From Brasilonema sennae CENA114 (lineage in GTDB: Bacteria; Cyanobacteriota; Cyanobacteriia; Cyanobacteriales; Nostocaceae), in NCBI RefSeq assembly GCF_006968745.1, contig NZ_CP030119.1, positions 186,001-250,000 of the forward strand: a DNA stretch of 64,000 nt, written 5' to 3'. The position numbers and the translations under genes are program-made. Under the pieces are notes generated by a model, which did not search any database, was not told the origin of the DNA, and saw only the letters and a list, made by a program, of their open reading frames with translations. This document shows positions 7,716 through 16,811 of the stretch, in pieces (the first letter of the stretch is position 1; each line of letters begins with the position of its first letter).

Positions 7716-9347
7716 ATGTACAGCTTCCAGATACTCTCAGGACTGATTCAAGAAGAATATCCCGTCATCGCCTGCGAATCTCCCCTCCAAGAAAGACTGC
7801 GCCTACTCACTCATATCAGTCAGTTCTGCCAAACCACCAGAAAAAGGTGCTACCTGTGGAACCTAGGAGAGGAAACAATCAAGGAACTGACAGTTGAAAA
7901 TTCAAAATTAGTGATTGGAGAATTTCAAGACTATATTCCTAAACCAAGACAAAATAAAGAAGATTATTTTCATATCCTCAATTTTTGGAAAGAATATCAA
8001 GAAAATGGGATACTAATTATCGAGAATATATATCCCTGGATTCAGGAAAATAGCCCAAAAAAAACTGAAGATTTACTGGTGTCAGAGTGGATGAAATCTT
8101 CACTACTCAACCTGAAACTTTATAACCAAAATACTGGGAAAGTTGCCCTACTCCTAGGAGCAACTGCTGATATTAGTAGCGATATCTCCGCCGAGATTCC
8201 TATCTGGAAACAAGATTTACCTGATGTTAGCGAAATCATCAACTCTCTCACTCAAACCAGCCTCCTACTCCCAGAATATACAAACACAGACTATCTCACA
8301 GTGGCGAATGCTGGGATGGGGTTGTACATATCTGACATCATAAACCTACTCAAGGAGGTTAGAAAAACCACCGATTTCAATAACTCCGAATTCGTAGCAC
8401 AATCTCTGCTCAAACAAAAAATCCAACTGCTCAACCGCCTCTACGATATTGAGTTTCTACCTCCACCCAAAGTCCAACTAGGTGGGTTAGAACTCATGCA
8501 AGAGTCATTTAAAAAATTCAAGCGCCTCCTCACCCCTCGCGCCAAACAATATAACCTCAAGGTGCCCAAAGGTATCATGTTAGTGGGACCACCAGGAACA
8601 GGTAAATCTCACTCCGCCAAAGCCTGTTCCCAAAACATGGGTATTCCCCTCATCATGGTAGATTGGGGGAACTTCCGCAGTTTCGGGAACCAAGCTGAAA
8701 TTAAGCTTGAACGCCTGCTAAAACTCGCTGATAAATTGTCACAAATAATACTTTATTTTGATGATTTTGATAAAGCTTTTGCCGGAGATGATGATTTAGC
8801 TAAACGCCTAGCTGGTAAGCTTTTGACCTGGATGCAAGAAAGACAGTCTGATGTATTAGTTATTGCTTCAGTCAACCGAATGGAGTGGCTACCACCCGAA
8901 CTCACCCGCGCCGGACGGTTTGACTACCTCTTCAAGGTAGACCTACCCAACAACGGGGAAAGATATACTATCTTCAAACTGCACGCTGCCCGATTTGACG
9001 AACGCTTCCGCAATGGTGGCGATCCTTGGGACGAAGAACAGTGGCGCAGACTTCTTAAAGCCACCAATAGGTGTGTGGGTGCTGAAATTCAGACAATTGT
9101 AGAACGTGCTGCTAGCACCATATTCTGTCAGACAGTAATAGAAGATACTTACTCACAAAGCAAACTCCCGCCTCTAGAATTAACAATTGAAGCACTACTC
9201 GAAGAACGCCGCCAAATTAACCCGCTTGCTATCCGGGAAGCAGATAGAGTCGAGTCAATGCGTAATAAAGCAGACCAACAAGCTTTACCTAGTAGCCCTC
9301 TTGATGAAAGCAAGTTTGCTGTTGGAAACATCAATATTTTCAGCTAG
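7716..9347 (+). CDS. AAA ATPase, Ycf46-like
   Basis: A 543-residue protein. The C-terminal half is a classical AAA module: Walker A GPPGTGKS (residues 291-298), Walker B IILYFDDFDKAF, sensor-1 IASVNR and the arginine-finger-type LTRAGRFDYLF. The N-terminal 250 residues form a divergent P-loop-like domain without an intact Walker motif, as in the cyanobacterial/chloroplast Ycf46 family. Ycf46 proteins are linked to carbon-uptake regulation in Synechocystis; a plasmid copy may do something else. An in-frame TTG or ATG upstream is possible, but I keep the ATG at 7716. A repeat-rich spacer follows the gene. Confidence 0.75.
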   Translation: MYSFQILSGLIQEEYPVIACESPLQERLRLLTHISQFCQTTRKRCYLWNLGEETIKELTVENSKLVIGEFQDYIPKPRQNKEDYFHILNFWKEYQENGILIIENIYPWIQENSPKKTEDLLVSEWMKSSLLNLKLYNQNTGKVALLLGATADISSDISAEIPIWKQDLPDVSEIINSLTQTSLLLPEYTNTDYLTVANAGMGLYISDIINLLKEVRKTTDFNNSEFVAQSLLKQKIQLLNRLYDIEFLPPPKVQLGGLELMQESFKKFKRLLTPRAKQYNLKVPKGIMLVGPPGTGKSHSAKACSQNMGIPLIMVDWGNFRSFGNQAEIKLERLLKLADKLSQIILYFDDFDKAFAGDDDLAKRLAGKLLTWMQERQSDVLVIASVNRMEWLPPELTRAGRFDYLFKVDLPNNGERYTIFKLHAARFDERFRNGGDPWDEEQWRRLLKATNRCVGAEIQTIVERAASTIFCQTVIEDTYSQSKLPPLELTIEALLEERRQINPLAIREADRVESMRNKADQQALPSSPLDESKFAVGNINIFS

Positions 9348-9360
9348 CAAACATCAATAA

Positions 9361-9510
9361 ATCAGTTATCAGTTACCAGTTACCAGTTACCAGTTACCAC
9401 TGGTCATTGGTCACTGGTCACTGTTCACCCTATGGCTAACGCCACGCCTTACGGCTATCGGGTTCGCCAGATGCCTACGGAGGGAAACCCTCCTGTAGCA
9501 CTGGACTCAC
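9361..9510. repeat. STRR heptamers plus interspersed repeat
   Basis: AGTTACC is repeated in tandem (9369-9398) and followed by degenerate TGGTCAC units. Next comes a G+C-rich block (GGTTCGCCAGATGCCTACGGAGGGAAACCC) of the same style as the interspersed repeats at 1.7 and 24.3 kb. Such arrays are typical intergenic elements of heterocystous cyanobacteria. They lack spacers and are not CRISPR. Confidence 0.7.
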
Positions 9511-9555
9511 TGTTCACGCTCTTTAATCACTTTACCATTTTATTCATCTAAAATT

Positions 9556-10095
9556 ATGGAAGTCACAAGACCAACCACTCAAAGGGGAATTCAAGCTAAG
9601 CAAGCACAAACTTCACCAAAAAGCTTATTCTTCAAAATTCTCAATGTCGTTGGACCAATTGCCGGTTTCACTGCTGCCCTCTCACCCCTAGCGCTCTACT
9701 TTTGGAATCATCAACCCCAGTATCTACCTGTTAGTGCAACCTTTACTAGTAATAACCAAACTATCAAACTAGAGGTAGCTAGAGTTGCCCAAGAACTATC
9801 CAAAGGACTCAAATTCCGCAAGTCAATACCGAACAACCACGGGATGCTATTTGTTATCAACAAATCAGAACCTATTAGCTTGTGGATGAAGGATACTCAC
9901 ATCCCCCTAGATATGATATTTCTTAAAAGTGGAGAAATTAAACATATCGTCAGGAATGTACCACCCTGTACAACTCAGGAATGTCCTAAATACAATTCAG
10001 TGTACCCTGTAAACCAAGTCATCGAATTACCCGCAGGTAGTGTAGATTTTCTAAGGTTAAATAATGGAGAATTTCTCAAAATCAATCTGAAATAG
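9556..10095 (+). CDS. DUF192 family protein, membrane-anchored
   Basis: A 179-residue protein with a single N-terminal hydrophobic segment (about 26-50: FFKILNVVGPIAGFTAALSPLALYF) and a periplasmic-type DUF192 domain after it: ELSKGLKFRKSIPNNHGMLFVI, then SLWMKDTHIPLDMIFLKSGEIKHIV and VIELPAGSVDFL. The M-x-F and WMKDT signatures are the family hallmarks. DUF192 proteins are widespread, short, exported or anchored, and of unknown activity. A terminator-like hairpin follows at 10139-10172. The gene stands alone before the secretion operon. Confidence 0.8.
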   Translation: MEVTRPTTQRGIQAKQAQTSPKSLFFKILNVVGPIAGFTAALSPLALYFWNHQPQYLPVSATFTSNNQTIKLEVARVAQELSKGLKFRKSIPNNHGMLFVINKSEPISLWMKDTHIPLDMIFLKSGEIKHIVRNVPPCTTQECPKYNSVYPVNQVIELPAGSVDFLRLNNGEFLKINLK

Positions 10096-10138
10096 CCTCA
10101 ACTCCTAATCAAACAACACATTAGCCAAAATCAAGCAT

Positions 10139-10172
10139 AAAATCCCTAAAAATCCTTGTTTTTAGGGATTTT
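10139..10172 (+). terminator. strong hairpin terminator
   Basis: AAAATCCCTAAAAA pairs perfectly with TTTTTAGGGATTTT around a six-base loop. The A/T outer arms make it active in both directions. It insulates the DUF192 gene from the secretion operon. Confidence 0.8.
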
Positions 10173-10449
10173 ACTTTGCTTAAAGATAGTGTTGAGATAC
10201 ATTTTTAGTTTTGTCAATTCAACTAGATTTTAAATTAACTTCAACACTGTATAGGCAAAGATAACATCAAAACTTAAACAATTAATCGGATGTATCAAAA
10301 TTCATTCCACTTATAGAATAAACGTATAAGCCACAAGGCTTTCAAGAGTTTTAACCAATACCGATTCTCCGTTGAACTTTGCCCAAAAGAGTATCTCCCC
10401 GACAAGTTCTCTCAAAAATTAGCTCTCATAAATCGATAATTACACTCAC
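10173..10449 (+). promoter_or_regulatory. presumed promoter region of the secretion operon
   Basis: This A+T-rich 277-bp leader has no coding frame and lies between a terminator and the first secretion gene. I see no convincing -35/-10 pair. Its role as leader is inferred from position only. Confidence 0.3.
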
Positions 10450-11064
10450 ATGAGAACAAACTACGACCCCGATTACAATAAGGACTATACATCCTACGAA
10501 CAAGAATACGGATATCTTGTTTCAGCGAGACGCCGCCGCACTTGGAAAGAAAATGGCACAATCGCCGGTTTGATGGCTGTTGGTACCGGATTGATGATTG
10601 TGGATCTTTCAATCCACAACATGGTTATGGCATCACTCGCATTCGCTACTGCCATCGTCGCATTAATGCCCAAAGAAGCAAACAGCCTGCTTTCTAACTT
10701 TGAGAAATGGCAGCAGAAGTACGGTATCAATATTTACACAATCATGTTTTGCTTGGTAGGTGCGGTATTCCTGCTGGATATGTCAGTTGCACCAGCCAGC
10801 GCGCAATTCATGAACAGCGCTGAAAAATTCTTCACAAATGAAAAGTACTTCCCTGGTATAGATAAAAAAATAACTGGCTTTATCTTCGCAGTACTGCGCG
10901 GTCTGTTCCTGATTTATCTTGCTATCGGTCTTATCCGAGTCGTCCAAGCAGCCAGAAATGACGAAGATTGGCAGACCATTGCCCGTACTCCAATTATTAT
11001 TGCCATCACTGTAGTAGTTGGCGATATCCTAGCTGGATTAGTAGTCGGTACTGGCGGCGGCTAA
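10450..11064 (+). CDS. VirB2/TrbC-like pilin-type membrane protein
   Basis: A 204-residue protein with hydrophobic segments at about 37-55, 58-73, 94-110, 142-166 and 181-200, and a signal-peptidase-like site APASAQF (115-120). The C-terminal part, with two hydrophobic helices separated by a short basic loop (RVVQAARNDEDWQTIART) and a glycine-rich end, is the layout of VirB2/TrbC conjugative pilins. The N-terminal extension is unusual for the family and may be a cytoplasmic or propeptide region. It is the first gene of a VirB-like operon (VirB3- and VirB4-like genes follow), which supports the call more than sequence alone. Confidence 0.6.
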   Translation: MRTNYDPDYNKDYTSYEQEYGYLVSARRRRTWKENGTIAGLMAVGTGLMIVDLSIHNMVMASLAFATAIVALMPKEANSLLSNFEKWQQKYGINIYTIMFCLVGAVFLLDMSVAPASAQFMNSAEKFFTNEKYFPGIDKKITGFIFAVLRGLFLIYLAIGLIRVVQAARNDEDWQTIARTPIIIAITVVVGDILAGLVVGTGGG

Positions 11065-11128
11065 ACACAAAAGAGCACCATAATCAACCCTATAGGAGTG
11101 ATACAAATTACTCCTACTTTCATTAAAT

Positions 11129-11482
11129 ATGCTTAGAGATAGAGAATTCCGTACCGTCAACCGAGTTTTAGGTAACCAACCCCGCCTCGGTCCATTTCCC
11201 GCCGACCAAATTGTTCCTTGGAGTGCGATCGCACTGATCATGTATTTCGTAGTTCAAGGATTTCTTCAAGCAGGATGGCTAGCAACAGGAATATCAATTA
11301 CCTGGGGATGGGCAACTTGGTGGACAGTCACATCAAATAAAGCCTTCTTAGGTAAGTTTGTCGGTACTCCCCGCATCACTCGTGGATATAAGCCCTTTGT
11401 TTCACTGCTTAATCCACGCCAAAGCGAACCAAGGAAAAAACCCGCTCCTAAGCGCAAACGCAATTCAAACAGTGAACAGTAA
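11129..11482 (+). CDS. VirB3-like inner-membrane protein
   Basis: A 117-residue protein with an N-terminal basic, polar stretch, a hydrophobic segment (IVPWSAIALIMYFVVQGFLQ, about 30-50), a second short one (ITWGWATWWTVTSNKAFLGKFVG) and a very basic tail (KKPAPKRKRNSN). VirB3 proteins have this size and topology and are always encoded directly before VirB4, as here. The stop at 11480-11482 falls in the first unit of a GTGAACA tandem repeat, so the last residues (SNSEQ) come from repeat sequence. Confidence 0.6.
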   Translation: MLRDREFRTVNRVLGNQPRLGPFPADQIVPWSAIALIMYFVVQGFLQAGWLATGISITWGWATWWTVTSNKAFLGKFVGTPRITRGYKPFVSLLNPRQSEPRKKPAPKRKRNSNSEQ

Positions 11483-11643
11483 ACAGTGAACAGTGAACAA
11501 TAAACAGTGAACAGTAAACAGTGAACAGTGAACAGTGAACAAGGGGACACGACACTGATAACTGATAACTGTTTAGATCCAACGGAAAACGACACTGGTA
11601 ACTGATAACTGATAACTGCTAACTGTTAACTGGTAACTGATAA
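11470..11643. repeat. STRR array (GTGAACA and ACTGATA units)
   Basis: Tandem heptamers of GTGAACAGT/GTAAACAGT type run from 11470 to about 11540, then ACTGATA/ACTGGTA units to 11643. They fill the spacer between the VirB3-like and VirB4-like genes. They are classic cyanobacterial STRRs and could form weak structures in the mRNA. Confidence 0.8.
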
Positions 11644-11682
11644 CCTTCTCCTTTTAAGAATTAACACAGATATCATACCGCC

Positions 11683-14622
11683 ATGACTTCGACTAAATCA
11701 ACCAAGCCGAAAGATAAACTTGGCAGACAATCCCTCGAAACCGAACAATTAGGAGTAGTAAAAGGTCTTACCCCGTTTGAAGATATTACCCATCTAGCAG
11801 GAATTGCAAGTATCTCACTCGGTGGTCGTAAAAATATTGGTGCACTCATTCTCAAGAAGAAGGAAAATATCCAAATCAGATTTTGCTTTGATATCCAAGG
11901 TATTCACCCATCCCTAAGCTCTGAACAAATCCTACCTATATTTGAAAATATCGAGGGCGGACTCAAAGAATTACCTGAACGCGAAACCCTAACAATCCAC
12001 ATTGGCTCATTTACCGATGATACCTTCCGGCAACAAGAATTAAAGAAAATCGAAAAAGAATGCGATCTCGAACAGCTAACACTACTTATTAGGTCAGAAC
12101 GCCTGCGAACACGCGAACTCACTCAAGCAGGGGTACGTAAAAATAAGTTCCTCCGCTTTTGGTGTACCTATACCGTACTCGTAGCTGAAAATAGCAAAAG
12201 CAACGACCCCATCGAGAAAACAATCAAACAACTGCAAACCTACTGGCAAAGATTTACTGGAGAAATTCACAAGCTTCGTCACCAGAGAATCGAAACCATT
12301 CTGCAGGATAGCTTCACCTCTGGATTCCAAATGTGGGAGCAAATTATCTCCAACACAATGGGATTAAGCGCCAAAATACTTACAGCAGGTGATATTTGGG
12401 AAGTTATCTGGAATCAATTTAACCGTAGTGAAGTACCACCCATTCCCAACCCCCTCATCCTCGATGAAGCAGGACTTAGGGAAGAACAAACTAGCGATTT
12501 TCATATCAAACACCTAGTTCTGGAAAACGAACAATCAGTTCCCTTTCTCGACCGTAGTTGGGTTAAGCTTCAAGATAAGTATATCGGTGTCTTGCAATTT
12601 AGCGAGAAACCTCAAGGGTGGGTAGATGAATACGACCAACTACGATACCTCTGGAGAGTACTTTCTAAAGAAAAAATCTCCGACACCGAAATTATCTGCC
12701 AGCTATCCAAAGCAAATCAAGGGCTAGCAAAAACAGTTTTACAACGTATAACTAAACAGTCAATTACATCTAGCGCCATGTCTGCCGATAAAGGTTCCAT
12801 CGATGTTAAGGCAAACATGAACATTGAAGAAGCTGTGCGGGCACAAGAAACTATCCTTAGAGGTTCTATCCCCATCCACACGGCAGTTGTCTTTTGTATC
12901 CATCGTCACAACCGTTATCAACTAGATGAAGCTTGCAGGTATCTTTCTAGTTGCTTCCTACGACCAGCGGTAGTTGAGAGAGAAGTAGAATACGCATGGA
13001 AAACTTGGCTGCAAACAGTACCTATTATTTGGGAGAATTTACTAACAAAGCCATTTAACCGCCGCCTTCCATATTTCTCTTGTGAAGTACCAGGAATCAC
13101 ACCCTTAGTACGCACCGCCACAGGTGATAAAAATGGGTTTGAACTCATTGCCGAAGAGGGAGGAACACCCGTACATCTCGACTTGTACAACCAACATAAA
13201 AACTTAGCTGTGTTTGGTACCACCAGGGCTGGGAAATCTGTACTAGTGGCAGGATTATTAACACAAGCCCTGGCGCAAGGTATCCCCGTTATCGCCCTAG
13301 ACTATCCCAAGCCTGATGGGAGTTCCACATTTACCGATTATACCAAATTCATGGGAACAGAAGGGGCGTATTTTGATATTAGCAAAGAATCAAACAATTT
13401 ATTTGAATTACCCGATTTGAGGGGGTATGAACCTGAAGTTATTAAGGAGCGCATGACTGATTTCAAGGATTTTTTGAAATCAACACTCCTGACAATGGTA
13501 CTAGGGACAAACCCGATAGGAGTCAGTCCCACAATGATATCAAATATCGAGAGTATTATTACAATTGCAATTGAAACATTCTTTAATGATGATGATATCA
13601 AGCTTCGGTATAAACTCGCCCTAGAAAATGGAGTAGTCACAACAGAATGGGCAGATATACCAACTCTTAAAGATTTTTACAATTACTGCTCACCGGGATT
13701 TATTAAGCTTGATTCCATTGCTAATAATAGTAAAGAAATTCTTGATGCATTAGACCACATTAGGTTAAGATTAAAGTTTTGGTTAAATTCACGAGTTGGT
13801 CAATCAATCGCTAATCCATCTAGCTTTAGAACTGATGCCAGGCTACTCGTATTTGCACTGCGTTCACTTTCTTCAGAAGCAGATGCAGCAGTCCTCGCAC
13901 TCAGCGCTTATGCAGCTGCCTTGCGTCGGGCCTTATCATCTAAAGCAAGTATTTTCTTCCTTGATGAAGCACCGATTCTCTTTTCTTTTGAGTCAATTGC
14001 CGAACTTATTGGAAGACTTTGTGCCAACGGTGCAAAAGCTGGTATACGTGTTATTTTATCAGCACAAGAGCCAGAAAGTATATTTCAAAGTAAATCAGCT
14101 CCCAAAATATTCGCTAACATTACCACACGACTCATCGGGAGAATCCAAACATCTGCAGTAGACCCGTTTGTTAACCGATTCAAATATCCCTACGAAATTA
14201 TCTCACGCAATAGTACCGAAGCTTTTTTCCCAAAACGGGAAAGTATTTACTCGCAGTGGTTACTTGATGATAATGGCAAACTGACTTTCTGTCGTTATTA
14301 TCCTGCTTATTGCTTACTTGCAGCAGTAGCAAACAACCCAAACGAGCAAGAACTGCGTACTTTATTCCTCAACAAATATGCCAATAATCCAATGCTTGGA
14401 ATGGTGAGATTTTCTGAGGCTTATGTACAGATGATTCGAGGAAATGAGTTAAGTGAAGAAGCGAAAGAACTACTTGATAAGAATAACCAAAAGCAATTGA
14501 AGGAGAAGTCAGGAGGAGGCAGTGCGGTGGACGGGTTCCCCGGCATAAAGCAACTGCCGTTCAGAAGTCAGGAGTCAGAAGAAAATGCTGTTCGCGCAGC
14601 GTGCCCTACGCGCATATACTGA
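11683..14622 (+). CDS. virB4: VirB4/TraC-like conjugation ATPase
   Basis: A 979-residue ATPase. The C-terminal half carries the P-loop module: FGTTRAGKS (Walker A, 512-519) and IFFLDEAP (Walker B, D761-E762), with LRVVLSAQEPES-type and TRLIGRIQ motifs after it, as in VirB4/TraC proteins that power pilus assembly and substrate transport. The N-terminal 480 residues form the VirB4-specific domain. No membrane segment is obvious, so it is probably a peripheral inner-membrane protein. The last ~35 residues (SGGGSAVDGFPGIKQL onwards) are translated from a repeat element, an unusual tail that may not matter for function. It lies between VirB3- and VirB5-like genes, the canonical order. Confidence 0.85.
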   Translation: MTSTKSTKPKDKLGRQSLETEQLGVVKGLTPFEDITHLAGIASISLGGRKNIGALILKKKENIQIRFCFDIQGIHPSLSSEQILPIFENIEGGLKELPERETLTIHIGSFTDDTFRQQELKKIEKECDLEQLTLLIRSERLRTRELTQAGVRKNKFLRFWCTYTVLVAENSKSNDPIEKTIKQLQTYWQRFTGEIHKLRHQRIETILQDSFTSGFQMWEQIISNTMGLSAKILTAGDIWEVIWNQFNRSEVPPIPNPLILDEAGLREEQTSDFHIKHLVLENEQSVPFLDRSWVKLQDKYIGVLQFSEKPQGWVDEYDQLRYLWRVLSKEKISDTEIICQLSKANQGLAKTVLQRITKQSITSSAMSADKGSIDVKANMNIEEAVRAQETILRGSIPIHTAVVFCIHRHNRYQLDEACRYLSSCFLRPAVVEREVEYAWKTWLQTVPIIWENLLTKPFNRRLPYFSCEVPGITPLVRTATGDKNGFELIAEEGGTPVHLDLYNQHKNLAVFGTTRAGKSVLVAGLLTQALAQGIPVIALDYPKPDGSSTFTDYTKFMGTEGAYFDISKESNNLFELPDLRGYEPEVIKERMTDFKDFLKSTLLTMVLGTNPIGVSPTMISNIESIITIAIETFFNDDDIKLRYKLALENGVVTTEWADIPTLKDFYNYCSPGFIKLDSIANNSKEILDALDHIRLRLKFWLNSRVGQSIANPSSFRTDARLLVFALRSLSSEADAAVLALSAYAAALRRALSSKASIFFLDEAPILFSFESIAELIGRLCANGAKAGIRVILSAQEPESIFQSKSAPKIFANITTRLIGRIQTSAVDPFVNRFKYPYEIISRNSTEAFFPKRESIYSQWLLDDNGKLTFCRYYPAYCLLAAVANNPNEQELRTLFLNKYANNPMLGMVRFSEAYVQMIRGNELSEEAKELLDKNNQKQLKEKSGGGSAVDGFPGIKQLPFRSQESEENAVRAACPTRIY

Positions 14623-14770
14623 ATTCTTCTTACTCTCCTAAATACTGACTTACGAAATAGCTGAATTCTTCTTCTTATTCTTCTGAATTCTGACTGCTGT
14701 ATAGCTGAATTCTTCTTCAATTCTTCTTCTTACTCTCCTGAATTCTGACTCCTGACTCCTGACTCCTAAA
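14560..14770. repeat. STRR and palindromic repeat spacer
   Basis: Units of GAATTCTTCTTC and CTGACTCCTGACTCCT alternate with a G+C-rich inverted stretch (GCGCAGCGTGCCCTACGCGC). The array begins inside the 3' end of the VirB4-like gene and fills the gap to the next gene. Confidence 0.7.
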
Positions 14771-14795
14771 TTCTTACAATTTCTCCACCAAATGT

Positions 14796-15542
14796 ATGAA
14801 AATCAAGTTAAAGTTGAAACCGAGTAAAGTAGTCATAATTGGATCAGCGATTGGTCTGGTGACTCTGCTAAGTGCAGCCCCCAGTTATGCCTTCTCAGTG
14901 AAAGATTTTTTTAATGAGATTTTAGGCGAACTCAATAGCTATTTTGAAGAAACCAAAAACGAACTTACCGCAGTGATAAATGAAAGCTGGGGTGGGATGA
15001 AAGGGGAAGCAAAAACTGCTACCAACAACTCAACCGGAACTATGGGTTTACCAGACCCTGTAGAAAGTGCAGACAAACTAAAAGACCAACTCAAAGCGAC
15101 GGGGAACTGGAACGAAAGCAATACTGTCGAGGGTGCAGTTTTTGCTGGTAACGAACTGGAACGCGAAACCACCCGTGCTACAGTTGAAAGCGTCCTGGGA
15201 GAAAAAGGGCAAGAACGTACCAAGAAGGAAATTGAAGCAACCCAACAAACAGTAGCCGACGCGCAAGATTTGGCAAACCAGGCTCAAGGTATGGATGCTT
15301 CGCAGAATATCCTCAAGGTAATCGCTGCTCAAAACGCCCAAATTGTCTCGATGTTGGGACAGTCCCGCACTGATGGACTGCAACAAAGGCACGACGCACA
15401 GCAAACTAACCTCATGTTATCCCAAATCGCCGAACAAGGCGCAAGCGATCGCCGCCGTCAAAATCTGATGATGGACGGTATCACCTCCCAATACATGGAA
15501 ATCAGTGGGTTTAGCTCTCTCAAAACGACTGCTGGTAAATAG
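14796..15542 (+). CDS. VirB5/TrbJ-like exported protein
   Basis: A 248-residue protein with a clear Sec signal peptide (basic start, hydrophobic VVIIGSAIGLVTLLSAA, cleavage after APSYA at about residue 32). The mature part is helical and Gln/Ala-rich with coiled-coil character (KKEIEATQQTVADAQDLANQAQGMDASQNILKVIAAQNAQIVSMLGQ...LMLSQIAEQGASDRRRQNLMMDGI). This matches VirB5/TrbJ proteins, which act at the pilus tip or periplasm. Sequence conservation in that family is low, so the call depends on signal peptide, helical repeats and position after VirB4. Confidence 0.6.
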   Translation: MKIKLKLKPSKVVIIGSAIGLVTLLSAAPSYAFSVKDFFNEILGELNSYFEETKNELTAVINESWGGMKGEAKTATNNSTGTMGLPDPVESADKLKDQLKATGNWNESNTVEGAVFAGNELERETTRATVESVLGEKGQERTKKEIEATQQTVADAQDLANQAQGMDASQNILKVIAAQNAQIVSMLGQSRTDGLQQRHDAQQTNLMLSQIAEQGASDRRRQNLMMDGITSQYMEISGFSSLKTTAGK

Positions 15543-15656
15543 TTTGCTGTAATTAACGGTCATGTGGACACTCACTTCAAGTCGGGAAACTCGCCCACAG
15601 GGGTGTCCTTTCCATTGCACCAGATGACCTCCTCAGCATCAGGTAATTAAAGCACC

Positions 15657-16805
15657 ATGTTAGAACATTTCATAATCGCCACCGACCCATTTTTTGGACA
15701 AGACATTCTCGAAAATGCTGCTGGCGGAGCGCAACTCGTAGCAGAAGGATTTAACGAACTTTGGCAGGAAACCCTCAACGGTAACTTGTATGGCTCGATG
15801 TGCAAGGTAGGACAGTTTTTTGCGATCGCCACTCTCACCCTGTATATGGTGGAACTTGGTAAAAACTTTATCAACCAAGAAGACATGAAGGCACTGTCAA
15901 GTTGGATATGGCCCATCATAGTTATTGCATTGTTGGCAAACAACGGCACCCTACTTAGAAGCGGAACCTTCACTATCAGAGGTTATATCAATAATGTTAA
16001 TAATGATGTCATAAATTTTACCACTGCCGGAGCAAACCTTGAGGTAGCATTCAACCGCGCAGTTGGAAATATTGCCCTCCAACAGCAAGTCGGAGGCGCA
16101 ATGGAAAGGTGTAGGTCAATTCCCGGTAGTACTCAAGATGCGATCGCATGTCTCCAACAAGCTGAACTCGAAATCAAAAAATCTGCGCCCGACCTATTTA
16201 AGGGAGAAGCACCAAGCGTTGGGAGTTGGGAATTTAACCCCCTTAAGTCCCTATCCGACGCCAAAGACGCACTCTCAAATCTTTCCCCAGGTCAAGTATT
16301 AGAAAAAGTCGGTAACACAATCACCAGTACCATTGGTGCAATGATTACTGGTTTTGTCGCCGTCATATTACTTGCCCTCAATAATGCGTACCAGTGGGGA
16401 ATCGAATTTACCATGCTGCTAACCGCCCTCCTTGGTCCGCTTGCAGTTGGTGGTTCGTTACTCCCCTTTGGTGCTAAACCAATATTTGCCTGGTTAACGG
16501 GCTATTTCACCGTTGGAATGGCGAAACTTTGCTTCAACATCATTATCGGGTTGTGCGGACAACTCATTGCCAATTCCGAACAAAACCAACCTATGATATT
16601 TCTCCTTTTCGTCGGGTTAGTATCCCCCATTCTCGCATCAGCCCTGGCTGCTGGTGGTGGAATAGCCGTTTGGACGGGACTAGGTAAAGTCACATCATTT
16701 GGATCTGAAGTTGCAGCAGGAATTGCCACTGGTGGAGCAAGTACAGCAGCGACAGTAGCTATTAATACTACAAAACTTATCGCTTCAAAAACCAGAAAAA
16801 GATAA
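15657..16805 (+). CDS. VirB6/TrbL-like polytopic membrane protein
   Basis: A 382-residue protein with about six hydrophobic segments, e.g. FAIATLTLYMVELG, LSSWIWPIIVIALLANNG, ITSTIGAMITGFVAVILLALNNAYQWG, FTMLLTALLGPLAVGGSLLPFG, AKLCFNIIIGLCGQLI and MIFLLFVGLVSPILASALAAGGGIAVW. A soluble loop of about 100 residues sits in the middle. Polytopic topology and the Gly/Ala-rich C-terminal helices are those of VirB6/TrbL channel proteins. The next gene starts six bases after the stop, so the two are translationally coupled. Confidence 0.7.
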   Translation: MLEHFIIATDPFFGQDILENAAGGAQLVAEGFNELWQETLNGNLYGSMCKVGQFFAIATLTLYMVELGKNFINQEDMKALSSWIWPIIVIALLANNGTLLRSGTFTIRGYINNVNNDVINFTTAGANLEVAFNRAVGNIALQQQVGGAMERCRSIPGSTQDAIACLQQAELEIKKSAPDLFKGEAPSVGSWEFNPLKSLSDAKDALSNLSPGQVLEKVGNTITSTIGAMITGFVAVILLALNNAYQWGIEFTMLLTALLGPLAVGGSLLPFGAKPIFAWLTGYFTVGMAKLCFNIIIGLCGQLIANSEQNQPMIFLLFVGLVSPILASALAAGGGIAVWTGLGKVTSFGSEVAAGIATGGASTAATVAINTTKLIASKTRKR

Positions 16806-16811
16806 TCAACC

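Noticed and set aside
9361..9425. Possible CRISPR array (regular AGTTACC repeats)
   Set aside because: Units are contiguous heptamers without spacers; this is a cyanobacterial STRR. The same applies to 11470-11643 and 14640-14770.
11683..14622. HerA/FtsK-type DNA pump
   Set aside because: Order with VirB3- and VirB5-like neighbours and the long N-terminal domain fit VirB4 better.
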